64,000 nucleotides of DNA from Streptomyces sp. NBC_01476. GTDB taxonomy: Bacteria > Actinomycetota > Actinomycetes > Streptomycetales > Streptomycetaceae. How positions within the stretch are numbered: the stretch's first letter is position 1; every line of letters starts with the position of its first letter. The translations under genes and the position numbers were made by a program. The stretch spans positions 2,121,501-2,185,500 of the forward strand of contig NZ_CP109446.1 in NCBI RefSeq assembly GCF_036227265.1, written 5' to 3'. The notes beneath the pieces are model-generated. The model searched no databases, was not told where the DNA came from, and saw nothing but the letters and a program-made list of their open reading frames with translations. Positions 8,729-18,400 of the stretch are shown one piece after another.

Positions 8729-10317
8729 TGCTCCACCTCCGCCAGCTCCCGCTCCGGCGAGCCGCCGGGCGCCGGAGCGGCCACCGCGGACCTGGCCGGC
8801 AGGAACACCACCGCGACCACCGCGCCGAGCAGCGCGACGCCGGCGGAGGCGGCGGCGGTGATGTGCATGGCGTGCAGGAACGCGTCGTTGGCGGGCTGGA
8901 CCAGCACCTGGCCCCTGGCGCCGAGCCGGTCGGCGACCCCGAGGGTGGCCTCGATGGACTCGGCGGCCGACGCCCGGGCGGGCGCGGGCAGCGAGCCGAG
9001 GTGGTCCTTGATGCCGTTGCGGTAGACGGTCGACATCAGCGAGCCCAGGACCGCGACGCCGAGCGCGCCGCCGACCTGCCGGAAGGTGTTGTTGACCGCG
9101 GACCCGGAGCCGGCCTTCTCGCGCGGCAGCGAGGACATGATCATCACGGTGGCGGGCGGCATGACGTGGGCCATGGCGGTGCCCATCAGGAAGAAGAGGA
9201 CTTCCAGCACCCAGATCGGGGTGGACGCGCCGAGCAGCAGGAAGCCGAGGAAGGAGATCCCGGTCAGTGCGAGGCCGCCGGCGCAGACCGCCCGGGCGCC
9301 GAGCCGGTTGACCAGCAGCCGGGCCCGGGGCGCGAAGACCATCTGGGCGGCGGCCAGCGGGAGCAGCAGCAGACCGGACTGCAGGGGGCTGTAGCCGCGG
9401 ACCGACTGGGTGTAGAAGACGATGAAGAAGGTGACGCCCATCAGCGCGAAGAAGACCAGGCCGATGGCGGCGACCGAGGCGGAGAACTGCCGCTTCTTGA
9501 AGTAGCGGACATCGAGCGCCGGGTGGTCGGTGCGCGACTCGTACCAGACGAAGCCGCCGAGCACGAGCAGTCCGGCCAGCGCGGTGACCCACACCTCGGG
9601 GCGGGTGAAGTCGCCGTACTGGCCGCCCTTGATGACGCCGTAGATCAGCAGCACCAGGCCGGCGATGGAGAGCAGCACGCCCATCGGGTCGAGCTTGCCG
9701 GGCCGCGGGTCCTTGGAGTCCGGCACGATCAGGAACATCGCGACCAGGCCGATCACCACGATCGGCACATTGACCAGGAAGACCGAGCCCCACCAGAAGT
9801 GCTGGAGCAGCAGACCGCCGGTGATCGGGCCGATCGCGATGGCCAGGCCGACCACACCGGCCCAGATGCCGATGGCCCGCGGCTGCTCCTCGCGCTCGAA
9901 GACGTTCATGATGATGGCGAGCGTGGCGGGCATGATGAACGCGCCGCCGAAGCCCATCACCCCGCGGAAGGCGATCAGCTCACCAGCCGAGCCTGCCATC
10001 GCGGAGGCCGCGGAGCCGAGGCCGAATATCAGCATCCCGAAGAGCAGCACCTTCTTGCGGCCGAGCCGGTCGCCGAGCAGTCCCGCGGTGAACAGCAGGC
10101 CCGCGAAGACCAGCGTGTACGAGTTGATCGCCCATTCCAGCTGGCTCTGGGTGGCCCCGAGCCCGGTGGGTGACGGCTGGGCGATGGTCTTCATCGCGAC
10201 ATTGAGGATCGAGTTGTCGAGCACGACGACGAGCAGGCTCAACAGCAGCACGGTGAGGATCGCCCAGCGGCGGCGGTGGACCGCCTCGGGCACGGTGTGG
10301 GTGGTGGGTTCTGCCAT
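8725..10317 (-). CDS. MFS drug-efflux transporter, DHA2 (EmrB/QacA) family
   Basis: A 530-residue multidrug antiporter with about 14 hydrophobic segments. The N-terminus [31 protein letters not shown] carries the conserved Asp of motif D1, and the family loop [14 protein letters not shown] is present. The ATG at 10317 was chosen because upstream codons in frame run into the palindromic operator region. Downstream the TetR gene overlaps by four bases. Proton-driven export of hydrophobic drugs, induced when the repressor releases, is the expected role; the ligand is unknown. Confidence 0.9.
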   Translation of the reverse strand: MAEPTTHTVPEAVHRRRWAILTVLLLSLLVVVLDNSILNVAMKTIAQPSPTGLGATQSQLEWAINSYTLVFAGLLFTAGLLGDRLGRKKVLLFGMLIFGLGSAASAMAGSAGELIAFRGVMGFGGAFIMPATLAIIMNVFEREEQPRAIGIWAGVVGLAIAIGPITGGLLLQHFWWGSVFLVNVPIVVIGLVAMFLIVPDSKDPRPGKLDPMGVLLSIAGLVLLIYGVIKGGQYGDFTRPEVWVTALAGLLVLGGFVWYESRTDHPALDVRYFKKRQFSASVAAIGLVFFALMGVTFFIVFYTQSVRGYSPLQSGLLLLPLAAAQMVFAPRARLLVNRLGARAVCAGGLALTGISFLGFLLLGASTPIWVLEVLFFLMGTAMAHVMPPATVMIMSSLPREKAGSGSAVNNTFRQVGGALGVAVLGSLMSTVYRNGIKDHLGSLPAPARASAAESIEATLGVADRLGARGQVLVQPANDAFLHAMHITAAASAGVALLGAVVAVVFLPARSAVAAPAPGGSPERELAEVEQ

Positions 10318-10336
10318 GCCGTCAGGGTAGCCCGAA

Positions 10337-10365
10337 TTACGATACGGACCCGTCTCGTATCGTAA
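10337..10365. promoter_or_regulatory. Palindromic operator for the TetR repressor
   Basis: Perfect 10-base arms TTACGATACG (10337-10346) and CGTATCGTAA (10356-10365) flank a 9-base spacer. Nested inside is a second palindrome, ACGG-AC-CCGT (10344-10353). It lies 20 bases upstream of the efflux gene start and 112 bases upstream of the divergent panB. ATACG/CGTAT half-sites are common for TetR-family regulators of MFS pumps; binding by the adjacent repressor is inferred. Confidence 0.75.
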
Positions 10366-10477
10366 AGCTGCGGCAAAAACGCCCCTCCCCTTTCCGGACG
10401 CGGCGGCGCGTGCCAGCATGGAAGGGATCCGGGGACGCCGTAAGGGTGCCTCGAGATGACATGAAGGAGCCGTCACC

Positions 10478-11359
10478 ATGACGCAACTTCCGGCTGCCCA
10501 GCAGCCCTCCGGCGGCGCCGGAGCCACCGACCACCCGAAGACGCTGTACGGCGGTACCGGCACCCGCCGGATCACCGTCCGCGACCTCGCCGCCGCCAAG
10601 GAGCGCGGCGAGAAGTGGCCGATGCTCACCGCGTACGACGCGATGACCGCCTCCGTCTTCGACCAGGCCGGCATCCCCGTCCTGCTGGTCGGCGACTCGA
10701 TGGGCAACGCCCATCTGGGCTACGACTCCACCGTCCCGGTCACCATGGACCACATGACGATGCTCTCGGCCGCCGTGGTCCGCGGCACGCGCCGGGCGCT
10801 GATCGTCGCGGACCTGACCTTCGGCTCGTATCAGGAGGGCCCGGTGCAGGCCCTGCGCAACGCCACCCGGCTGGTCAAGGAGGCCGGGGTGGGCGCGGTC
10901 AAGCTGGAGGGCGGCGAGCGCTCGCTGGCCCAGACCGAGACGCTGGTCGAGGCCGGCATTCCGGTGATGGCCCACATGGGCCTGACCCCGCAGTCCTTCA
11001 ACACCCTCGGCTACCGGGTGCAGGGCCGCGGCGACGAGGCCGCCGACCGGCTGATCCGCGACGCCAAGGCGGCGCAGAACGCGGGCGCCTTCGCCCTCGT
11101 ACTGGAGCTGGTGCCGGCCGAGGTGGCCGCCGAGATCACCCGCTCGCTGCAGATCCCGGTGATCGGGATCGGTGCCGGGTCCGGCACCGACGCCCAGGTC
11201 CTGGTCTGGACCGACATGGCCGGCCTGACCGAGGGCAAGGTGCCGCGCTTCACCAAGCAGTACGCGAACCTGCGGCAGACCCTCGGGGACGCGGCCAGGG
11301 CGTTCGCGGGTGACGTGGTCGGCGGGGCCTTCCCCGCCGAGGAGCACACCTTCCACTGA
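10478..11359 (+). CDS. panB: 3-methyl-2-oxobutanoate hydroxymethyltransferase (ketopantoate synthase)
   Basis: A 293-residue cytoplasmic enzyme that transfers a hydroxymethyl group from methylene-tetrahydrofolate to alpha-ketoisovalerate, the first step to pantothenate and coenzyme A. Family motifs are clear: [26 protein letters not shown] with the metal-binding Asp, [18 protein letters not shown] and [28 protein letters not shown] ribosome site precedes ATG 10478. The first 25 residues are an extra unstructured lead. It is monocistronic, divergent from the efflux operon, and ends before a strong hairpin. Confidence 0.96.
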   Translation: MTQLPAAQQPSGGAGATDHPKTLYGGTGTRRITVRDLAAAKERGEKWPMLTAYDAMTASVFDQAGIPVLLVGDSMGNAHLGYDSTVPVTMDHMTMLSAAVVRGTRRALIVADLTFGSYQEGPVQALRNATRLVKEAGVGAVKLEGGERSLAQTETLVEAGIPVMAHMGLTPQSFNTLGYRVQGRGDEAADRLIRDAKAAQNAGAFALVLELVPAEVAAEITRSLQIPVIGIGAGSGTDAQVLVWTDMAGLTEGKVPRFTKQYANLRQTLGDAARAFAGDVVGGAFPAEEHTFH

Positions 11360-11434
11360 CGGCCCCGGCGCCCGGCACCGGCCGCCGGGACCGGGCGCCC
11401 GAGCCGTACCGCACCGCACCGCCGCACCCGACCC

Positions 11435-11469
11435 GGTACCCGGGCCCCTCCCTCCGGGGCCCGGGTACC
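11435..11469 (+). terminator. Strong hairpin terminator after panB
   Basis: Arms of 14 bases (11435-11448 and 11456-11469, GGTACCCGGGCCCC and its complement) pair perfectly around a 7-base loop. There is no T-run, as is common for actinobacterial terminators. Confidence 0.8.
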
Positions 11470-11595
11470 GTTCCGTGCCGTAATCTTCGGTCTTTCCGAT
11501 GTACCGCCCCGCATATTGAGACAACCGACCGGCCGGTCCGTATGTCCCGGTGAGCGCCGCTTCGGCGGCGGACATCGCACTTACGGGAAGTCACC

Positions 11596-12177
11596 ATGAT
11601 CATCACCAACCGTGGCCGGATGGCCACCGGGGCGGTCTTCGCCGCGTCCCTGGCCATAGCCCTCACGGCGTGCGGCTCGTCGGGTTCGTCGGCTTCTTCG
11701 CCCTCTTCCCCCGCGGCTTCCTCCTCCGCCCCCTCCCCGGCGCCGTCCGCGGCCGGGGTGCACACCACGTCGGACGCCAAGCTCGGCACGATCGTGGTGA
11801 ACGGCAAGGGCCTGACCCTCTACCGCTTCGACAACGACACCAGCAACCCGCCGAAGTCGAACTGCACCGGTCAGTGCGCCACCCTGTGGCCCGCCGCGCC
11901 CGCCGCCGACGCCGCCACGGTCAACGGCGTCGACCAGAAGCTGCTCGGCTCGGTGGACGGCACCGACGGCACGAAGCAGCTCACCCTCGACGGCTGGCCG
12001 CTCTACACCTTCGCCCAGGACGCCAAGCCCGGCGACACCAACGGCCAGGGTCTGATGGGCATCTGGTGGGCGGTGACGCCGACCGGGGCGAAGGCAGGGG
12101 CGAGCGCGGGGACGAGTTCCGCGGCCACTTCCGCCCCGGCGGACTCCGGGTCGGGCGGCGGGTCGTACGGGTACTGA
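11596..12177 (+). CDS. Secreted lipoprotein of the YxFxxD-repeat (COG4315) family
   Basis: A 193-residue lipoprotein. Signal peptide residues 1-25 end in the lipobox LTAC with the lipidated Cys26. A Ser/Ala/Pro-rich linker follows, then two repeats of the family: LTLYRFDNDT with CTGQCATLWP, and WPLYTFAQDAKPGDTNGQG with GIWWAV. The function of this family is not known, although it often lies beside ECF sigma factors. Here the sigma factor and anti-sigma genes follow immediately on the same strand, so an envelope-linked role within that regulon is inferred. The C-terminus is Ala/Ser/Gly-rich. Confidence 0.85.
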   Translation: MIITNRGRMATGAVFAASLAIALTACGSSGSSASSPSSPAASSSAPSPAPSAAGVHTTSDAKLGTIVVNGKGLTLYRFDNDTSNPPKSNCTGQCATLWPAAPAADAATVNGVDQKLLGSVDGTDGTKQLTLDGWPLYTFAQDAKPGDTNGQGLMGIWWAVTPTGAKAGASAGTSSAATSAPADSGSGGGSYGY

Positions 12178-12236
12178 TGTCCCGGTCCGCGACACGCGAA
12201 CTCGACCGGGGGCGGCGGGTAGGGCAGGATGCCGCC

Positions 12237-12785
12237 GTGGACGGTCCCCTCGGGCCTCCGGAACCGCAGGACGCGGTTCCGGAGGAAGACATGATGCGGG
12301 CGCTGTACCACGAGCACGCGGGCGCGCTCTTCGCGTACGTCCTGCGGCTCGTGGCCGGCGACCGCTATCTTGCCGAGGACATCGTGCAGGAGACGCTGCT
12401 GCGGGCCTGGAAGAGCGCCGCCACGCTCGATCCGGCGGCCCGCAGCCTGCGGCCCTGGCTGGTGACGGTGGCCCGGCGGATCGTGATCGACGGCCACCGC
12501 AGCCGGCAGTCACGGCCGCAGGAGACCTCACCGGCCGGGCTGGAGCAGTTGCCGGCCCAGGACGAGCTGGAGCGGTCCCTGCGCCTGATGACCATCTCCG
12601 ACGCTCTGCGGGACCTGTCGGCCGCCCACCGGGAAGCCCTGGTGGAGACGTACTTCCGCGGCCGTACGGTCAATGAGGCGGCCGAGGAGCTCGGCCTGCC
12701 GCCCGGCACCGTACGATCCCGGGTGTTCTACGCACTGCGCGCCCTGCGCAACGCGCTCGAGGAGAGAGGGGTGACCACCTCATGA
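12237..12785 (+). CDS. ECF-type RNA polymerase sigma factor (SigK/SigL-like)
   Basis: A 182-residue sigma factor. Region 2 is LYHEHAGALFAYVLRLVAGD...EDIVQETLLRAWK, and region 4 is LSAAHREALVETYFRGRTVNEAAEELGLPPGTVRSRVFYALRALR with its helix-turn-helix. GTG 12237 was chosen because AGGA lies seven bases upstream. An alternative ATG at 12177, which overlaps the lipoprotein stop (TGATG), would add 20 residues and imply translational coupling. The stop overlaps the anti-sigma start (ATGA at 12782-12785). It should direct RNA polymerase to an envelope or redox stress regulon when its anti-sigma partner releases it. Confidence 0.9.
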   Translation: MDGPLGPPEPQDAVPEEDMMRALYHEHAGALFAYVLRLVAGDRYLAEDIVQETLLRAWKSAATLDPAARSLRPWLVTVARRIVIDGHRSRQSRPQETSPAGLEQLPAQDELERSLRLMTISDALRDLSAAHREALVETYFRGRTVNEAAEELGLPPGTVRSRVFYALRALRNALEERGVTTS

Positions 12786-13465
12786 ATCCCCATGTCGACG
12801 TGGGCGCCTATCTGCTCGGGGCGCTGGACGACGCGGAGATGACCGCGTTCGAGGAGCACCTGGCCGGGTGCGACGAGTGCGGTGCGCAGCTGGACGAGCT
12901 CATGGGCGTGGTCCCGGTGCTCGAAGAGCTGCGCTCGGACGGGATCGGCTTCGTGGAACCACCCGGTGACGCGCTGCTGGACAAGCTGCTGCGTCAGGTG
13001 GCGGGCGAGCGCCGGGCCCGTAAGCGCCGCCGGCTGGTCGCGGTAGCGGCGGCCGCGGTGCTGGTGGTGGGCGGGCCGACGGTGGCCGTGCTGGCCACCC
13101 AGGACAGCGGCGGCGGCACCTCCCCGGTGGCGTCGGCCACCTTCGCCCCCGACCAGCGCTCGGCGGACAATCCGGCCACCGGCGCCTCTGCCGTCGTCGG
13201 GGTGACGGACAAGGGCTGGGGCACGGCCGTCGACCTGCGGCTGTCCGGTGTGAACGGCCCGCTGACCTGCAGCCTGATCGCGGTCGGCCGGGACGGCAGC
13301 AAGCAGACGGTCGCCAGCTGGTCGGTGCCGTACGCCGGCTACGGCACCGACGCCCAGCCGCGACCGCTCACTGTGCACGGCGCGGCCGGACTGCACACCA
13401 ACCAGATCAGCCGCTTCGACGTCCGTACCTCGGATGGGAAGCTGCTGGTCAGCGTGCCGGCGTAA
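12782..13465 (+). CDS. Zinc-binding anti-sigma factor (RskA/RslA type)
   Basis: A 227-residue membrane-anchored anti-sigma factor. Residues 1-45 hold the zinc-associated anti-sigma domain, with a first His at residue 3 and HLAGCDEC supplying the His-x3-Cys-x2-Cys ligands. One transmembrane helix follows near residues 83-105 (LVAVAAAAVLVVGGPTVAVL). The extracytoplasmic half resembles RskA domains (GWGTAVDLRLSGVNGPLTCSLIAVG). It overlaps the sigma gene by four bases, which keeps the partners near equal amounts. It holds the sigma factor inactive at the membrane until a signal from outside is sensed. Confidence 0.9.
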   Translation: MNPHVDVGAYLLGALDDAEMTAFEEHLAGCDECGAQLDELMGVVPVLEELRSDGIGFVEPPGDALLDKLLRQVAGERRARKRRRLVAVAAAAVLVVGGPTVAVLATQDSGGGTSPVASATFAPDQRSADNPATGASAVVGVTDKGWGTAVDLRLSGVNGPLTCSLIAVGRDGSKQTVASWSVPYAGYGTDAQPRPLTVHGAAGLHTNQISRFDVRTSDGKLLVSVPA

Positions 13466-13503
13466 GTCAGCGACAGCTCACCGATACGGTCCCGATATTT
13501 CGC

Positions 13504-13536
13504 TGTCGGTGAGATGTCGGTGCGGTGTCGGCGGGC
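13504..13536 (+). promoter_or_regulatory. Three 11-bp direct repeats ahead of the drug ABC exporter
   Basis: TGTCGGTGAGA (13504-13514), TGTCGGTGCGG (13515-13525) and TGTCGGCGGGC (13526-13536) follow each other with exactly 11-bp spacing. Heptameric direct repeats with 11-bp period are the usual binding sites of SARP/AfsR-type OmpR-fold regulators, and such a regulator is encoded 2 kb downstream. The site is 19-51 bases before the exporter start. The first repeat also overlaps an inverted pair, CTCACCGA (13477-13484) with TCGGTGAG (13506-13513). Confidence 0.5.
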
Positions 13537-13554
13537 CTTGGCATGGTTGTGGCC

Positions 13555-14613
13555 ATGGCAACGACGACAGCGACAACACGACTGACGGAGAACGGTGGGA
13601 CCGCAGCCGTCGAGGTGCGCGGTCTGGTCAAGCACTACGGCGAGACCAAGGCCCTCGACGGGGTGGATCTGGAAGTGCGCCAAGGCACCGTGCTCGGCGT
13701 GCTCGGCCCGAACGGGGCGGGCAAGACCACGCTGGTACGGGTGCTGTCCACGCTGGTCCGCCCCGACGCGGGCACCGCCCGGGTGGCGGGCTACGACGTA
13801 CTCAAGCAGCCCCGGCAGCTGCGCCGGGTGATCGGCCTGACCGGCCAGTACGCCTCGGTGGACGAGAAGCTGTCCGGCCGGGAGAACCTCTACATGATCG
13901 GCCGGCTGCTCGACCTGTCCCGGGCCGCCGCCCGCAAGCGGGCGGACGAGCTGCTGGAGCGGTTCTCGCTCACCGAGGCGGCGAAGAAGCCCGCGATGCA
14001 GTACTCCGGCGGGATGCGCCGCCGGCTGGACCTGGCGGCGAGCATGATCGGCGAGCCGGCGGTGCTCTACCTGGACGAACCGACCACCGGCCTCGACCCA
14101 CGGACCCGCAACGAGGTGTGGGCCGAGGTGCAGCGGATGGTCTCCGAGGGAGCGACCGTCCTGCTCACCACCCAGTACATGGAGGAGGCCGAGCAGCTCG
14201 CCAACGAGCTGACGGTCATCGACCGCGGCCGGGTGATCGCCAACGGCAATGTCTCCGAGCTCAAGGCCAAGGTCGGCGGGCGCACCCTGCAGATCCGGCC
14301 GTCCGACCCGGCGCAGGTGGCCGCGATGGCCGCGGCGATCGGGGACGCCGGCCTCGACGGGGTGGCCGGCGCGCACGCCGACCACGCCGACGGCCTGGTG
14401 AGCGTGCCGATCCTCAGCGACGAACAGCTCACCGCGGTGGTGTCCCTGCTGGGCGTGCGCGGCTTCGGCATCGCCGGGATCAGCACCCATCTGCCCAGCC
14501 TGGACGAGGTGTTCCTGGCGATCACCGGCCAGAAGGCCAACCTGGGCGAGGGCGTGGACGCGGCGCCGGCCCAGGAGACGGAAGACACCGAAGAAGTGGA
14601 GGTCGCGGCATGA
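13555..14613 (+). CDS. ABC exporter ATP-binding subunit, DrrA family
   Basis: A 352-residue ATPase. Walker A is GPNGAGKTT, the signature is YSGGMRRRLDLA and Walker B is VLYLDEPTTGLD, followed by the long C-terminal domain typical of daunorubicin-resistance DrrA proteins. The start is uncertain: ATG 13555 gives a family-like N-terminus but lacks a clear ribosome site, and ATG 13543 or GTG 13525 are in frame. It overlaps the permease gene by ATGA, so the two form a heterodimeric or tetrameric drug/antibiotic exporter. The neighbouring SARP-like regulator may control it. Confidence 0.92.
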   Translation: MATTTATTRLTENGGTAAVEVRGLVKHYGETKALDGVDLEVRQGTVLGVLGPNGAGKTTLVRVLSTLVRPDAGTARVAGYDVLKQPRQLRRVIGLTGQYASVDEKLSGRENLYMIGRLLDLSRAAARKRADELLERFSLTEAAKKPAMQYSGGMRRRLDLAASMIGEPAVLYLDEPTTGLDPRTRNEVWAEVQRMVSEGATVLLTTQYMEEAEQLANELTVIDRGRVIANGNVSELKAKVGGRTLQIRPSDPAQVAAMAAAIGDAGLDGVAGAHADHADGLVSVPILSDEQLTAVVSLLGVRGFGIAGISTHLPSLDEVFLAITGQKANLGEGVDAAPAQETEDTEEVEVAA

Positions 14614-15446
14614 GCGCGGCTACGGCTACGGTCACCGCACCCGCGCAGCAGGCCGCGGTGGCCGGCGAGGGCAGGATCGGCCTGCGGGCCAACCTGCGGC
14701 ACATCGGCGCGCTCGCGCGCCGCAACATGCTCCAGATCAAGCAGGACCCGGAGTCGATGTTCGACGCCCTGCTGATGCCGGTGATCTTCACCCTGCTCTT
14801 CGTGTACGTCTTCGGCGGCGCGGTCTCCGGCAAGGGCAACCAGCACGCGTATGTGAACTACGTGGTGCCCGGCCTGATGGCGATGATGGGCATGAACATC
14901 GCGCAGGCGGTCGGCACCGGGATCAACGACGACTTCAAGAAGGGGGTCATGGACCGGTTCCGGACGATGCCGATCGCCCGGTCCTCGGTACTGATCGCCA
15001 AGATCGTGGTCGAGGTCGGCCGGATGCTGATCGCCACCGCGATCCTGCTCGGGATGGGCTTCGCCCTCGGCCTGACCATCCAGACGGACGTGCCGCACCT
15101 GCTGGCGGCGGTCGCGCTGTCGACGGTCTTCGGCGCCTCGCTCATGTGGATCTTCATTCTGCTGGGGCTGACCATGAAATCGCCCCAGGCGGTACAGGGG
15201 GTGGCCATGCTCGTGCTGATGCCGCTGCAGTTCGGCAGCTCGATCTTCGCCAAGCCGACCACGATGCCGGGGTGGCTGGAGGGCTTCACCAAGGTCAATC
15301 CGCTGTCGAACCTGGCGGACGCGGCCCGCGCCCTGGTCAACGGCGGACCAGTGGCGCACTCGGTGTGGATGACCCTGGCCTGGGCGGTCGGCATCACCGT
15401 GGTGACGGCGCCCCTGGCGGTGGCACGGTTCCGGAAGAAGACCTGA
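14610..15446 (+). CDS. ABC exporter permease subunit, DrrB/ABC-2 family
   Basis: A 278-residue membrane protein with six hydrophobic segments and the ABC-2 signature region DFKKGVMDRFRTMPIARSSVLIAKI. Its ATG overlaps the stop of the ATPase gene. With that subunit it would pump out a hydrophobic compound. The C-terminal FAKPTTMPGWLEGFTKVNPLSNLADAARALV is highly conserved in DrrB-like permeases. It converges on the AfsR-like gene with only 22 bases between stops. Confidence 0.92.
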   Translation: MSAATATVTAPAQQAAVAGEGRIGLRANLRHIGALARRNMLQIKQDPESMFDALLMPVIFTLLFVYVFGGAVSGKGNQHAYVNYVVPGLMAMMGMNIAQAVGTGINDDFKKGVMDRFRTMPIARSSVLIAKIVVEVGRMLIATAILLGMGFALGLTIQTDVPHLLAAVALSTVFGASLMWIFILLGLTMKSPQAVQGVAMLVLMPLQFGSSIFAKPTTMPGWLEGFTKVNPLSNLADAARALVNGGPVAHSVWMTLAWAVGITVVTAPLAVARFRKKT

Positions 15447-15468
15447 GCCGGCCGCGGCGGCCCCGGTG

Positions 15469-18400
15469 TCACTCCACGTCGCGCATCAGGGCGACGGCCT
15501 CCTCAGCCTGGAGGCCGTCGCCCTCGGCGTACCCGGCCTCGTACGCCTGCTCGCCGAGCAGGTCGCGCAAGAGCGCCTTCTCCTCCTCCAGCTCCCGCAG
15601 TTCGGCGGGCGGCACCACCGAGGGGCGCCAGCGCTGGTGGGCGCCGAGCAGCACCACCGAGCGGTGCACCCGGCGTCCGAAGAGCCGGTGCTCCGGGCCC
15701 CCGTCGGCCTCGGCGACCAGCCGCAGCAGCTGGGCTGCCGCCGGGGTGAGCATGATGGACAGCCGCGGGGTGATCACATTGGCGAGCGGATGCCGGGCCA
15801 GCTCCTCCACCCCCTCGGTGAGCAGGCGCAGGCCCTCCACCGGCCGGCCGGACTTGCCGAGCAGCGAGCCCTTCATGCCGAGCAGCATCCCGCTGATGAA
15901 GCCGGGCATACCGGTGCCGCCGGCCTCGTTCTGCCGGATGGTCTCCTCGATGACCTCCAGTGCCTGGGCGGTGTCGTGCCGGTGGCTGAGCGCGCCGGCC
16001 AGCAGGACGTTGCCGAAGAAGGCGGCACCGTCGCTGGCCGAACCGAACCGCTGGGCGTCCTCGATGCCCTCGCGCAGCAGCCGTTCGCCCTGCTCCCAGT
16101 CGCCGGCACTGATCAGGGCGTCGCCCATCCGTACGGTCAGTACCGGGACGTGCTGGTGCGAGCCGATCTTGCGGGCCAGCGCGATGCCCTCGCGGCAGCA
16201 CTCGACCGCGCGCAGCCACTCGCCCGAGTGGATCGCGGCCTCGGCCTCCGCGGAGAGCGTCTCGGCGGTCCCCCACTCGTCACCCAGCCGCTCGAAGAGC
16301 CGCCGGCTCTCACCGATGTCCCGGATCGAATCGGCCAGCCGCTCGGTCACGTCGTTGTTGACCTTGGCCCGCAGTTGCAGCGCGAACGCCAGTTCCCAGG
16401 TGCGGCCGTGGGTCCGGCAGGCTTCGACGGTCTCGTTCATCAGGCTCTGCAGCCGGTCGAAGTCGCCGGAGAAGAAAGCGCCGTAGGGGCGCATGATGCC
16501 CGGGAAGCGGGCGGCCTGCGGCAGGTGCGGGGGGTAGGTCGCGATCAGCGCGTTGCCGATCCGCGTCATCTCCGGGTGGGTCCACCAGTCGACCTCGCCC
16601 TCACGGGCGGACATGTCGATCAGCCGGACGTGGCGGCGGGCCTCCAGCAGCTGTTCGCCCGCCAGCGGCGGCGGTTGCTCCAGCGGACCGTGCTCCAGCG
16701 GTACGAGGGCTGGCGGTTCGGCGAACGGATCGGGGCCCATCGAAGCCACGGTGAGCGGCCAATGGCGGCGCTCCGAGGCGTAGTTGCGCACCTCCCAGAA
16801 CCAGTTGCAGCCGAGCACGAGTATCAGGGCCTCCTGCTCGTCCCCGGCGGCCACCGCCCGGCGCAGCGCCGCCCGCAGGTTCTCGTGCTCGTTCTCCAGC
16901 CGCTCGAACCAGACGAGTTGGTCCCTGCCGCGGAGCAACGGATCGGCGGCGCGGGCGTATTCGCGGAAGTACGTGATGTGCCGGCGTTCGACGGCCGGTC
17001 GCTCGCAGGAGCCGTCAAGACGCTCGGCGGCGTACTCGTAGATCGTCTCCAGCATCCGGTAACGGGCGCCGTCGGCGGTGAGGTCGGCGAGCACGAGCGA
17101 CTTGTCCACGAGGGAGGCGAGCAGGGCGGCGGCGTCCGGGGCGTCGATCCGGTCCCCGGCGGTGGCCGGCTGCGCCGGCTTCCCCGGCTTTTCCGGGGCC
17201 GCCGTGTCCCCTGCGTCCCCCGGGTCTGGGTCTGGCGGGTTCGCCGGGTCCGCTGGGTCTGCCGGGTCTGCTGGGTCGGCGCAGATCGCCTCGGCGGCCT
17301 CCAGCGTCCAGCCGCCGCGGAAGACCGCCAGCCGGCGCAGCAGGACGCGCTCGGCGGGTTCCAGCAGGTCCCAGGACCAGTCCACGACGGCCCGCAGGGT
17401 CTGCTGGCGGGGCAGCAGCGTACGGCTGCCGCCGGTCAGCAGCCGAAAGCGGTCGTCGAGCCGGTCGGCGAGCTGCCGCGGCGACATGCTCCGCAGCCGG
17501 GCCGCGGCCAGTTCGATGGCCAGCGGCAGGCCGTCGAGCCGCCGGCACAGCTCGGCGCACGCCACCGGGTCGTCCTCGACGGAGAAGCCGGGGCGGGCGG
17601 CGGCCCCGCGGTCGGCCAGCAGCCGTAGCGCGGTGGGATCGGGCAGCGGGTCAAGCGGCCGTACCAACTCCCCCGGTACGCCGAGCGGTTCGCGGCTGGT
17701 GGCGAGTACGGTCACGCCGGGGCAGCCGGCCAGCAGCAGCTCGGTGAGGGTCGCGGCGGCGTCGATCACGTGCTCGCAGTTGTCCAGCACCAGCAGCAGG
17801 TCGCGGGCCGCGCAGTAGTCGGTGAGCTGCCGGGCCGGGTCCTTCTGTTTGGTCTCGACGGCTATCGCGGCCTCGGCGGCGCTGCCTCCGTGCAGCAGCG
17901 TGTCGCGCAGGCCGAGCGAGCTGATCACCGCCTCGGGCACTGTGCGCGGGTCGCTCACCGGTGCCAGCTCCACGTACCAGACGCCGTCCGCCCAGCGCCG
18001 GCCCACCAGGTCCCCGGCCTCCTGGGACAGCCGGGTCTTCCCGGTCCCGCCGGGTCCGGTGATCGTCACCAGCCGGGCCCGGCCCAAGTCCCCCTCCACC
18101 GCGGCGAGATCGCTCTCCCGCCCGACGAAACTGGTCAGCCGCGCCCGCCCGTTCCCCGGCACCCGCCCCCCACGCGCCCGCCCCCCACCCCGAACCGACC
18201 CGGCGGCCCCACCGCTGCCGGCGTTCCGACCCGACCCGGCCGGCCGGCCACTGCCGTCGCCCCAGCCCGAACCGGCGGGTCCGTCGCCCTCGGCGCCCCA
18301 ACGCGAACCGGCGGATCCGTCAGCCTCGGCGTTCCGACCCGAACCGGCCGGCCTGGCGCTGTCGGCGCCCCAGCCCGAATCGGCGAACGCGTCACCGTCA

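Noticed and set aside
11521..11545. ECF-type autoregulated promoter ahead of the lipoprotein gene
   Set aside because: CAACC and CGTAT are present but spaced only 12 bases apart, too short for a normal ECF -35/-10 pair.
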